A stretch of DNA of 9,622 nucleotides from Clostridia bacterium (GTDB lineage: Bacteria; Bacillota_A; Clostridia; Oscillospirales; CAG-272). The stretch lies in contig JAGBZZ010000195.1 in assembly GCA_017652965.1 (NCBI GenBank), forward strand, positions 1 to 9,622, in the 5' to 3' direction. Below, piece by piece: positions 1 through 5,221 of the stretch. Each line of letters begins with the position of its first letter. The stretch's first letter is position 1. The notes beneath the pieces were generated by a model. That model worked only from the letters and a program-made list of their open reading frames with translations, had not been told where the DNA came from and did not search any database. Both the position numbers and the translations under genes were made by a program.

Positions 1-528
1 GGCATAATATATATTCACCAGCGTCTCATAGTTCATGGTGACGGTACGCATCTGGTTGTAGCTGGAGGGGAGCAGCTGGATCATATCGTGCCAGTCGGCT
101 CTTTCCTTGGTCTCCACAAACCGCAGGCGGCTCTCCTCAAGACAGGCGATCACCGCATCCAGGCAGGCAAGCGCACGGGGGGACATTCTGTCATGGCTGA
201 AGTCCTCACGCTCAAAGGGCTTGGCGTGGATCTTGTGCATCGTGGAGCAGGAGTTAGCCACCGTGGCCACCTTGTAGGTATCAAACTCCTTCCACCAGTA
301 AAGCGGAGCGGTGATATCCATCGACACAAAGATCTGGCGCAGATATTTTCTGTGGTCACTGCCGGATACCGACAGGCGATGGCAAAGGTCAAGATCGGCC
401 TCACCGACGACAAAGCATCCCTTTTCGTCATAATAGCTGTCGGATTTTGCCCAGCTGTTCATCGGATTGCGTGCCCCACGTATAGCGTTTTCCATATTCA
501 TAACCGCGACGCGCTCAACAGTGATCAT
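1..528 (-). CDS. ThyX-like (FAD-dependent thymidylate synthase superfamily) protein, partial
   Basis: The first 176 codons of a leftward gene that leaves the window at its left edge, with no in-frame stop seen. The ATG at 528 is chosen because GGAGGG lies 7 nt upstream. Residues about 46-100 run through DLDLCHRLSVSGSDHRKYLRQ and then APLYWWKEF-DTYKVATVANSCSTMHK, which matches by position the region where ThyX carries its RHRxxSxNxxSxR nucleotide/FAD-binding motif. Residues 152-172 (LLPSSYNQMRTVTMNYETL) resemble the ThyX 'LP..YT.....NLR.L' segment. I recall the YWWKEFDTYK variant from phages and Clostridia, where it is annotated as ThyX-like. The canonical RHR is absent (TYK at its place), so thymidylate synthesis is uncertain. 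The gene has its own promoter. It could be a non-catalytic paralogue or a nucleotide-metabolism enzyme of unknown specificity. Confidence 0.65.
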   Translation of the reverse strand, partial: MITVERVAVMNMENAIRGARNPMNSWAKSDSYYDEKGCFVVGEADLDLCHRLSVSGSDHRKYLRQIFVSMDITAPLYWWKEFDTYKVATVANSCSTMHKIHAKPFEREDFSHDRMSPRALACLDAVIACLEESRLRFVETKERADWHDMIQLLPSSYNQMRTVTMNYETLVNIYYA

Positions 529-576
529 CCCAGATCCCTCCTCTATAAGCTGAAGATAGTATTGCTCTAATATAAT

Positions 577-606
577 ACTATATCATAAATATCGGCGGCT
601 TGTCAA
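577..606 (-). promoter_or_regulatory. Sigma-A promoter of the ThyX-like gene
   Basis: Read on the minus strand: TTGACA (606-601), an 18-nt spacer, then TATAGT (582-577). The A+T-rich stretch just downstream offers alternative -10 hexamers. The start codon is about 45 nt further on. Confidence 0.7.
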
Positions 607-628
607 CAAAGCTCACACATTTTTCACG

Positions 629-671
629 AAAAAGGGGGTTCTGCCCTCCGGGTTGACCGTCGGGCACCCCC
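629..671 (-). terminator. Second (distal) intrinsic terminator of the lipoprotein unit
   Basis: The minus-strand RNA pairs GGGGGU (671-666) with ACCCCC (639-634) and, inside it, GCCC (665-662) with GGGC (646-643), separated by a 3-nt internal loop. Five U follow (633-629). It lies just past the terminator at 682-717 and shields the ThyX-like gene's promoter from read-through. Confidence 0.6.
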
Positions 672-681
672 AAAAGGACAC

Positions 682-717
682 AAAAAAGAGCCTTTGGCAG
701 TCCAAAAGCTCTTTTTT
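682..717 (-). terminator. Intrinsic terminator of the lipoprotein gene
   Basis: The minus-strand RNA forms a 10-bp stem, GAGCUUUUGG/CCAAAGGCUC with one G-U pair and an ACUG loop. It is flanked by six A (717-712) on the 5' side and six U (687-682) on the 3' side. It starts 2 nt after the TGA stop at 721-719. Confidence 0.9.
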
Positions 718-718
718 A

Positions 719-1291
719 TCAGTTTTCATAGGGGGTTAAGGTCCCAAGCTGCTTTTCCACATAGGAAGGATCGGTGGCACCGCTGACGCGCTCAAAGGAA
801 AGTGTGATCCCCTCTGTGCGCTTTTCAAGCTTGGTGAAGGGCTCGGTATAGTCAAAGGCGGCCTTCGAGTAGCCAAGACGGTCACGGGTCACACCCAGGC
901 GATCGATGCCACCCTCCACCTCGCCCACCGTGACCCCATGCAGGATCACGTACGCAATACGGGAGGACTCCTCACCGTACTCAAAGGAAAGCGAGATCTG
1001 CCTGACGTAGGCAGGGCCGTCGGCCGTCTTATGCACGTAATAGCCGGTGCCGTCACCGCTTATCACCAGGTAATCGGTGTAAAGATAGCCCTCGCCCGCT
1101 ACATAGTCACGGGTAGGGGGCGTATAGCCCTCACGCCGCTCGTGCGCGGGGGTCACGGTGTAATCTACAAGGCGGTAGGTTCCCTTCACCCGCCGCATCG
1201 GCTGCGGGGAGACCACGTAACAGCCGGAAAGGACGGCAAGCAGTGCCGCCAAGAGAAGCAGGGCCAGGGCACGCCTGCATACTGTTTTCAT
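719..1291 (-). CDS. Hypothetical lipoprotein
   Basis: A 190-residue protein with a typical lipoprotein signal: MKTVCRRA, a Leu/Ala-rich core, then the lipobox L-S-G-C with the lipidated Cys at residue 24. It should therefore be anchored on the outer face of the cytoplasmic membrane. The mature part (about 165 residues) has many Tyr, Thr and Gly and an alternating polar/hydrophobic pattern that suggests a beta-rich fold. I recognise no named family. The ATG at 1291 is preferred: AGGAGGT lies 12 nt upstream (1310-1304), a slightly long spacing. The ATG 24 nt further upstream would place that ribosome site inside the coding sequence. It lies 141 bp downstream of the small membrane-protein gene, with no convincing promoter between, so it may be co-transcribed with it. 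Two terminators follow. Confidence 0.8.
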   Translation of the reverse strand: MKTVCRRALALLLLAALLAVLSGCYVVSPQPMRRVKGTYRLVDYTVTPAHERREGYTPPTRDYVAGEGYLYTDYLVISGDGTGYYVHKTADGPAYVRQISLSFEYGEESSRIAYVILHGVTVGEVEGGIDRLGVTRDRLGYSKAAFDYTEPFTKLEKRTEGITLSFERVSGATDPSYVEKQLGTLTPYEN

Positions 1292-1403
1292 TTCTTTTTT
1301 GACACCTCCTGTCAAAAGTATCGGTCAAATTGCGCACGGTGTATGCGCTTTTTGTCAAAATTGTAAAGTTTCTTTCACAAAATATAGTTCTCGGTGTGCC
1401 GCA

Positions 1404-1425
1404 GGATCTGCCGCGGCAAGGATCC
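1404..1425 (-). other. Nested inverted repeat between two genes
   Basis: GGATC (1404-1408) pairs with GATCC (1421-1425). Nested inside, TGCC (1409-1412) pairs with GGCA (1415-1418), leaving a 2-nt bulge. It begins 8 nt after the stop of the upstream gene (1433). No T-run follows on the minus strand, so it is more likely a processing or mRNA-stability hairpin than a terminator. Confidence 0.35.
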
Positions 1426-1432
1426 CCGGGCA

Positions 1433-1774
1433 TTATTTTTTCCAAAAGGCAAAGGCAGAAAACGACTGCTTTTTGATAGAGAAAAAGAAGATCACCGCCA
1501 GCAAAACGGCCGAGCCGAGCGCGATCCCCACGACGGTCCCCTTGCCAAGCCCCGCATGCAGGGGGGCCTCCTCGGGGGTGGCAGCTCTGGCACCCTCGGC
1601 CACGCCTTGCCCGGCGGGGTCTGCCTCCGCGAGGGCGGCCTCGGTTACGGGGGCGGCCTGCCCCTCGCCGTATGCGGCGTGCGCACTTATCGGCAGCCCG
1701 CAAAAAAGCAAGACAAGCGAAAGGGTCAAAAGGCAGACCCCCAAAGCCCTCACACCGTATTTCAGATCCTTCAT
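1433..1774 (-). CDS. Small exported single-span membrane protein, unknown function
   Basis: A 113-residue protein. The ATG at 1774 is selected because GGGAGGAT lies 6 nt upstream; longer in-frame starts lack such a site. Residues 1-33 look like a signal peptide: MKDLKYGVR, a hydrophobic core at about 9-29, and ISAHA-A as a plausible signal peptidase I site. Residues 34-78 form an Ala/Glu/Pro-rich low-complexity extracytoplasmic stretch. Residues 79-100 are a second hydrophobic span, followed by a short basic tail ending KK. The expected topology is outside-facing with one remaining membrane anchor. I recognise no family. Similar Ala-rich small anchored proteins are common and often unannotated. 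It has an extended -10 promoter about 100 nt upstream and could form an operon with the lipoprotein gene downstream. Confidence 0.7.
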   Translation of the reverse strand: MKDLKYGVRALGVCLLTLSLVLLFCGLPISAHAAYGEGQAAPVTEAALAEADPAGQGVAEGARAATPEEAPLHAGLGKGTVVGIALGSAVLLAVIFFFSIKKQSFSAFAFWKK

Positions 1775-1874
1775 TTCCGCATCCTCCCGCCGGGCACGTG
1801 TGCTTTTTGCAGGTGGAGCGTGCTTTTCATAAAATCTGCCATACCAACCCACGGGGCGTACCCTTCTTTGATAT

Positions 1875-1883
1875 AGTATAGCA
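1875..1883 (-). promoter_or_regulatory. Extended -10 promoter for the small membrane-protein gene
   Basis: The minus strand reads TGC-TATACT, a full extended -10. No good -35 is visible at 16-18 nt (only CCGACA at 14 nt). The leader to the start codon at 1774 would be about 95 nt. Confidence 0.5.
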
Positions 1884-1905
1884 GATCCTCTCACTGTCGG
1901 ATAGG

Positions 1906-1938
1906 AAAAAAATCTGTTTTTTTAAGCAAATCCTTTGC
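1906..1938 (-). terminator. Possible weak terminator after the LuxR-type gene
   Basis: On the minus strand, GCAAA-GGA-TTTGC (1938-1926) is followed by A7-CAGA-T7 (1923-1906). Both stems are short or A/T only, but the T7 run and the position, 27 nt after the stop at 1965, fit a weak terminator. Confidence 0.35.
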
Positions 1939-1964
1939 ACGCTTTCCTTCTCTTTTAGGCATCC

Positions 1965-3191
1965 TTACAGGATCACGGCAAGCTCGCGCTTGTTCATAAG
2001 CCCGGTCTTATTCAGAATGCGCGTGATGGCGTGGCTGACGGTAGACTCGGAAATATACAGCATCGCGGCGATCTCCTTGTTGGTATAGCCAAAGGCGCAT
2101 AGCTTTACGATCTGCCGCTCGGTGGGGCCAAGGTCGGCCACCACACCCACCCGCTCACGCACCCGCCCGGAAAGCCGTGCCCAGCCCACGCGGTATTGGC
2201 TATCCAGGATGCGCACCGCCTCGGCGGCGGCCTCGTCCAGGCGCGCGATCCGCTGTAAAAGCAGCTCCTCAAAATGCCGCAGTGTCTCGGCCAGAAAGCC
2301 GTACATCCCGTCGGCCAGGGCAAGGCTGACGGCCTTGTCGATATGCAGGATCGCCCTCTCGCGCTCGCCCGCATTGTAGTAGGCAACGGCGCAGGACATC
2401 CGCAGATACATCTCGGGCAGCACCGTCCCGTCCAGCACCGCCTGCGAGATCATCGGCTCCACCACCCGCGGGAGGATGCGCATCAGGGCAAGCCCCGTGA
2501 TCCCCTCCAGCTTTTCCTGCTTGGTGGCAATGGCATAGGCGGTCCTGTAGAGGTGCTTGACGTAAAACACCTTGGCAGCGGGGTGTGCATCCCCGGGAAG
2601 TGCCTCAAAATTCCCGGAGCCAAACCACTCGGGATAGTCCTTATTGTCATAGACCGAGCTATCGATGATCGCCAGCGAAAGCGACACAAGCTCTCGGTCG
2701 TGCGCGTCCTTGCAGGGGGCCTCGCAGATGTGCTTTTTCGCCTCCTGCCAAAGCGAAAGGTCGCCGCGCCAGATGGCGCACTGTGCCAAAAGCATCCCCC
2801 CGCCGAGAATGGCGTAAAAGCCCGAATGTGCCGAAAGAAAGTAGCGTGCCCGCTCGTACACCTTTTCGATCTCGCCACGGCGGTAGGCGATCTGCGCTTC
2901 AAACAGGGCGTGCGCCTCCGGCTGGTCGGCCAGCATCGCGGCCGAGGCATCGGCACCCCCTGCCCTGTTGTAAAGATCGGTCATGTCCAAAAAGGGGGAT
3001 TTGCGCGGCATGGGCAGGTGCGGCGCGGCCGTCTTTTTTCTGGCATTCGGCAAAAGCGCCGTCCTTGGGATGCGCCACACAGGGCCAAAGCGGTGCGCCC
3101 CCATAATACGCCCGTGGCCGCAAAGGTACTGCACGCGCCGTGCCGATACCCCCCATTTTTCGGCCGCCTCACTAACCGTCATATAGTCCAT
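1965..3191 (-). CDS. LuxR-type transcriptional regulator with a second N-terminal HTH
   Basis: A 408-residue regulator with three parts. Residues 3-47 (MTVSEAAEKWGVSARRVQYL and on to WRIPRTA) match the excisionase/MerR-like HTH seen in many small clostridial DNA-binding proteins. Residues about 70-330 are almost entirely helical, with Leu/Ala/Tyr spacing reminiscent of the TPR-like middle of MalT/LuxR proteins, probably for ligand or partner sensing. Residues 354-408 are a clear LuxR/GerE HTH (LGPTERQIVKLCAFGYTNKE, then ISESTVSHAITRIL). There is no N-terminal receiver or ATPase domain. The ATG at 3191 is chosen over an upstream in-frame ATG at 3260 because GGAGGAA sits 7 nt before it. Its own promoter carries two identical palindromes, so autoregulation is likely. 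The regulated genes are unknown; the membrane-protein genes downstream are candidates only by position. Confidence 0.85.
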   Translation of the reverse strand: MDYMTVSEAAEKWGVSARRVQYLCGHGRIMGAHRFGPVWRIPRTALLPNARKKTAAPHLPMPRKSPFLDMTDLYNRAGGADASAAMLADQPEAHALFEAQIAYRRGEIEKVYERARYFLSAHSGFYAILGGGMLLAQCAIWRGDLSLWQEAKKHICEAPCKDAHDRELVSLSLAIIDSSVYDNKDYPEWFGSGNFEALPGDAHPAAKVFYVKHLYRTAYAIATKQEKLEGITGLALMRILPRVVEPMISQAVLDGTVLPEMYLRMSCAVAYYNAGERERAILHIDKAVSLALADGMYGFLAETLRHFEELLLQRIARLDEAAAEAVRILDSQYRVGWARLSGRVRERVGVVADLGPTERQIVKLCAFGYTNKEIAAMLYISESTVSHAITRILNKTGLMNKRELAVIL

Positions 3192-3228
3192 CCCATCGTT
3201 CCTCCATCCTAGGGTCGGGCAGGCGCTT

Positions 3229-3246
3229 TGTTCGCACGCGCGAACA
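3229..3246. promoter_or_regulatory. Palindrome copy 1, candidate operator in the luxR-type leader
   Basis: The 16-bp core GTTCGCACGCGCGAAC (3230-3245), extended by one further T/A pair, has 7-bp arms around a 4-nt centre. It lies at about +37 to +54 of the predicted transcript, between the promoter and the ribosome site. The core is identical to copy 2, including the asymmetric 4-nt centre. Confidence 0.7.
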
Positions 3247-3260
3247 TTAAGATCGCCCAA

Positions 3261-3282
3261 AAGGTTCGCACGCGCGAACCTT
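3261..3282. promoter_or_regulatory. Palindrome copy 2, candidate operator at the luxR-type start site
   Basis: The same 16-bp core (3264-3279) inside a longer perfect inverted repeat with 9-bp arms AAGGTTCGC/GCGAACCTT. It begins at about the predicted +1 of the regulator's transcript. Centre-to-centre distance to copy 1 is 34 bp, close to three helical turns. A bound protein here would block initiation. The transcribed RNA could also form a 9-bp hairpin at its 5' end. Confidence 0.75.
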
Positions 3283-3288
3283 CACCCT

Positions 3289-3318
3289 ATTATACACCAC
3301 CCCTCCCCCGCCTGTCAA
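3289..3318 (-). promoter_or_regulatory. Consensus sigma-A promoter of the LuxR-type gene
   Basis: The minus strand has TTGACA (3318-3313), an 18-nt G-rich spacer and TATAAT (3294-3289); both hexamers are perfect. The predicted start is near 3282, giving a leader of about 90 nt that contains both palindromes. Confidence 0.9.
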
Positions 3319-3329
3319 GAAAATTCGGA

Positions 3330-3450
3330 CAAGAAAAAAGGGGGGGTCGGACGGCTTGCAAGGCCCGCCCCGACCACCCCCACTCGCTATCGCGAGCGGC
3401 CGAAGGGTGGGGGGCGGTTTCCCTTTTCCCGGGGGCGGCTTGGGGGCGAA
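3330..3450. other. G+C-rich foldable intergenic stretch
   Basis: No gene is seen between the divergent promoters of the regulator and the RNase III locus. The stretch contains G-runs and C-runs and overlapping inverted repeats: GGTCGG (3345-3350) with CCGACC (3370-3375), CTCGC/GCGAG (3383-3396) with a TATC loop, and CCACCC (3374-3379) with GGGTGG (3405-3410). No T-run follows any stem, so these are not clear terminators. Function unknown. Confidence 0.4.
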
Positions 3451-3459
3451 AGGCCAAAA

Positions 3460-3500
3460 AATTTTTTGAAATTTCCTCTTGACTTTTGAATTTCGCGGTG
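3460..3500 (+). repeat. Inverted repeat, left copy (contains the -35 of the RNase III locus)
   Basis: This stretch matches the reverse complement of 5164-5202 at roughly 35 of 41 positions, with two single-base gaps. The exact shared core is CCTCTTGACTTTTGAA, followed by a common TT(T/C)GCGGTG. This copy supplies the -35 and spacer of an active-looking promoter. Confidence 0.75.
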
Positions 3501-3507
3501 CTATACT
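3479..3507 (+). promoter_or_regulatory. Promoter of the structured RNA/RNase III unit
   Basis: TTGACT (3479-3484), a 17-nt spacer and TATACT (3502-3507) preceded by TGC, giving an extended -10. The predicted start is A3514 or A3515. This is the only good rightward promoter before the RNase III gene, which implies a leader of about 440 nt. Confidence 0.85.
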
Positions 3508-3754
3508 GTTGCCAACGGGAAACGCTCGTACCCTGTTCGGTCGATACGTGCAAAGTGTTTTTTCCCCGCCTATATTTTTGGTCTTTTCTCACCTCCTCGC
3601 CCCGAAATAGCGGGCATGCGCAGTCCGGTACTTTGGGATGAAGCGATGAGAAACGGCGCAAATCCATAGGCGGTGAAATGCCGCTTTGAACTTATCGGTT
3701 GATTTGTATAAAGCATCTGTTTCTCGGATCGACTGCGGCCCTCCTCCATGATTT

Positions 3755-3797
3755 CATCCAATGCAACAAACGATGCGCGGTTTGTTGCATGGGGATG
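3755..3797 (+). promoter_or_regulatory. Long hairpin in the leader, candidate RNase III substrate
   Basis: A perfect 11-bp stem, ATGCAACAAAC (3761-3771) with GTTTGTTGCAT (3780-3790), has an 8-nt loop GATGCGCG. Beyond a small internal loop it continues as CATCC (3755-3759) with GGATG (3793-3797), about 16 bp in all. It is the strongest single helix in the leader. Confidence 0.7.
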
Positions 3798-3913
3798 CAA
3801 TGGTGGGTGAAGATCGCTCGACCTGAGAAATGTATGTTTTGTACGAATCAATCGGACTCCATATGAGTGCCCGTCGAGCACCCGGAATATACCGGGAGGC
3901 TACCGATGGGCTT

Positions 3914-3944
3914 TTGTTTTCCCGAAAAACAACATTTATTTTTT
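3914..3944 (+). terminator. Possible weak or conditional terminator before RNase III
   Basis: TTGTTTT (3914-3920) pairs with AAAACAA (3926-3932) around the loop CCCGA, followed by the T-rich 3935-3944. The stem is almost all A-U, hence weak. Its left arm and loop overlap the strand that can pair with the RNA's 5' end, so the two folds compete. The preceding GC-rich 3869-3911 helix followed by TTTTGTTTT is an alternative termination signal. Confidence 0.35.
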
Positions 3945-3960
3945 CGGAGGAATGAACTTT

Positions 3961-5067
3961 ATGAATTACCTTAACGATCTCGATTGTTACCACATCTTTG
4001 ACACAAAGCCCATCGAGGAAACCATCGGCTACACCTTTCAGAACAAGGCGCTTCTGCGCCAGGCCTTCACGCGCCGCTCGCATACCGAGGAAAATGGCGG
4101 AGGAAACAACGAGCTGCTTGAATTTATCGGCGACAAGGTGCTGGACGTGACGGTGGTAAAGCTCCTTACCGATACGCTGGGCGAGATTACCGAGGCGGGG
4201 GAATACTGCGCCAAAAACGGCAATAACGAAGGTACGTATACCAAGATCAAGTCTAATCTTGTGGAGAGAAAATCGCTTTCCGCCAAAATGAAGCAGCTGG
4301 ATCTTGCGCGCTTCTTGCGTATGGGACGCGGGGATACCCTGAACCGCGTGCAGGAGCAGGACAAGGTGCAGGAGGATCTGTTTGAGGCTATTATCGGCGC
4401 CGTTACCCTGGATAGCGGCTGGGATATGGCGCTGACCGCCGAGGTCGCCAAGCGGATGCTGGGCATGGAGCTTGATACGAGCGTTTCCACGCTTGAGGAA
4501 AACCCCATCAACCTTGTGCAGGATCTCATGCAGAAGAGCCTGGGCATCACCCCGGAATATCGGATCACCTATAATGAACGGACGGGCAATTTCGTTGCCT
4601 CGCTTATCGTTCCGCGTGCGGCCTTCGATTCGTACGCCGAAGATGATACCTTATGTGCCGAGTTTTCCGGGGAGGGATCCTCAAAAAGCGCGGCAAGAGC
4701 GGCGGCGGCGCATGAGGCGTGGGAGTATATCCGCGCTTTCGACGGATATGAGAGTGTCGCCCTCCTGCGTGTGAAGCCGCGCAGCTCGGCCGCCCCGCGC
4801 GAGGGTGCCGTATACGAGAACACGCCGTATGACGAAAGCGCATACGACAAGGAAAGGGCGATCAACCAATTGCAGGAACGGGCGCAAAAGGGATATATCG
4901 AAATGCCACAATACAGCTTTTTTATGATCGGCGAGGCGCATTGCCCCTTCTGGTACTGCACCTGTACGCTTCCGTCCAAGGGGCTGCACGTTATGCGCGG
5001 TAACCAGAGCAAAAAGGATGCAAAAAAGGAAGCGGCTTGCGCCATGCTGGCCGCGCTGGATGACTGA
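3961..5067 (+). CDS. rnc: Ribonuclease III with two dsRNA-binding domains
   Basis: A 368-residue endonuclease that should cleave double-stranded RNA. The catalytic domain (about 1-165) has the signature NELLEFIGDKVLD and all expected Mg2+-site acids: E51, E54, D58, E90 and D139/E142 in DLFEAIIGA. It is followed by dsRBD 1 (about 183-257, with GEGSSKSAARAAAAHEAW), a Pro/Tyr/Glu-rich linker, and dsRBD 2 (about 298-366, with GNQSKKDAKKEAA). Typical bacterial RNase III is about 230 residues with one dsRBD, so this is an enlarged form. The ATG at 3961 lies 10 nt after GGAGG (3946-3950); the in-frame ATG at 3952 is only 1 nt from it and is unlikely. None of the usual neighbours (smc, acpP, plsX, ftsY) is present, so it may be a second RNase III. 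The long structured leader suggests autoregulation. Confidence 0.93.
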   Translation: MNYLNDLDCYHIFDTKPIEETIGYTFQNKALLRQAFTRRSHTEENGGGNNELLEFIGDKVLDVTVVKLLTDTLGEITEAGEYCAKNGNNEGTYTKIKSNLVERKSLSAKMKQLDLARFLRMGRGDTLNRVQEQDKVQEDLFEAIIGAVTLDSGWDMALTAEVAKRMLGMELDTSVSTLEENPINLVQDLMQKSLGITPEYRITYNERTGNFVASLIVPRAAFDSYAEDDTLCAEFSGEGSSKSAARAAAAHEAWEYIRAFDGYESVALLRVKPRSSAAPREGAVYENTPYDESAYDKERAINQLQERAQKGYIEMPQYSFFMIGEAHCPFWYCTCTLPSKGLHVMRGNQSKKDAKKEAACAMLAALDD

Positions 5068-5112
5068 CGCCGGGCAAGGCGCAGCACACTCGCATTTTTC
5101 CAAGAGGCAACG

Positions 5113-5148
5113 AAAAACCGACACGGGCTCACCCGTGTCGGTTTTTTT
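5113..5148 (+). terminator. Strong intrinsic terminator of the RNase III gene
   Basis: A perfect 10-bp G+C-rich stem, CCGACACGGG (5118-5127) with CCCGTGTCGG (5132-5141), has the loop CTCA, extends by A-T pairs and is followed by seven T. The A5 on the other side allows some leftward activity. Confidence 0.95.
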
Positions 5149-5163
5149 GCCGCAGACTCCTTC

Positions 5164-5202
5164 CACCGCAAATTTCAAAAGTCAAGAGGTTTTTCAAAAA
5201 TT
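5164..5202 (-). repeat. Inverted repeat, right copy (promoter-like, lacking a -10)
   Basis: The minus-strand reading matches 3460-3500. It keeps TTGACT and the following 17 nt, but the -10 position reads AAGGAG instead of TATACT, so it is probably not an active promoter. With the left copy it brackets the whole RNA plus RNase III locus, including its terminator. Confidence 0.7.
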
Positions 5203-5221
5203 ACGGCAAGACCGTGGTGAC

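Larger units (their letters stand above)
3514..3950 (+). ncRNA. Long structured leader or independent non-coding RNA upstream of RNase III
   Basis: About 440 nt between a strong promoter and the RNase III ribosome site, with no convincing gene on either strand. Visible helices: a hairpin at 3755-3797; GCGG/CCGC at 3670-3684; GCCCGUCG (3869-3876) with CGAUGGGC (3904-3911) enclosing CCCGG-AAUAUA-CCGGG (3881-3896); GCUCGAC (3816-3822) with GUCGAGC (3873-3879), which excludes the previous helix. The extreme 5' end CGGGAAAC (3516-3523) can pair with GUUUUCCCG (3916-3924), with one bulge, closing the whole domain. A U-rich tract follows at 3935-3944. This fits either a regulated 5' UTR or a separate RNA ending near 3944. 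I could not match it to RNase P RNA, tmRNA, 6S RNA, SRP RNA or a common riboswitch from memory. Confidence 0.6.

Noticed and set aside
88..570. A 160-codon plus-strand frame over the left edge
   Set aside because: It is antisense to the ThyX-like gene, which has family motifs, a ribosome site and a consensus promoter.
1311..1360. TTGACA and three TTTTGAC/ATTTGAC words upstream of the lipoprotein gene as a promoter or direct-repeat operator
   Set aside because: No -10 sits at a proper distance from any of them and the spacings (13 and 30 bp) are irregular.
3229..3282. The two palindrome copies as a CRISPR array
   Set aside because: Only two copies with an 18-bp gap, lying inside a leader just after a consensus promoter; an operator pair explains them better.
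3290..3881. Open frames on both strands in the gap between the regulator and RNase III genes
   Set aside because: They have no ribosome sites and no recognisable protein sequence, overlap promoters, and run through perfect hairpins.
3869..3911. Similarity of GGCTACCGATGGG to the 3' end of the c-di-GMP-I riboswitch
   Set aside because: The other conserved parts of that riboswitch (such as GCACAGGGCAAACC and GCAAAGCC) are not found upstream.
3514..3950. RNase P RNA, tmRNA, SRP RNA or 6S RNA
   Set aside because: The length fits RNase P or tmRNA, but the conserved GAGGAAAGUCC block, a tRNA-like end with CCA and the GGAAGGAAGC SRP loop are all absent; 6S RNA is shorter.
5164..5202. The right inverted-repeat copy as an active leftward promoter making RNA antisense to RNase III
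   Set aside because: The -10 position reads AAGGAG, and the strong hairpin at 5113-5148 would probably stop such a transcript early.
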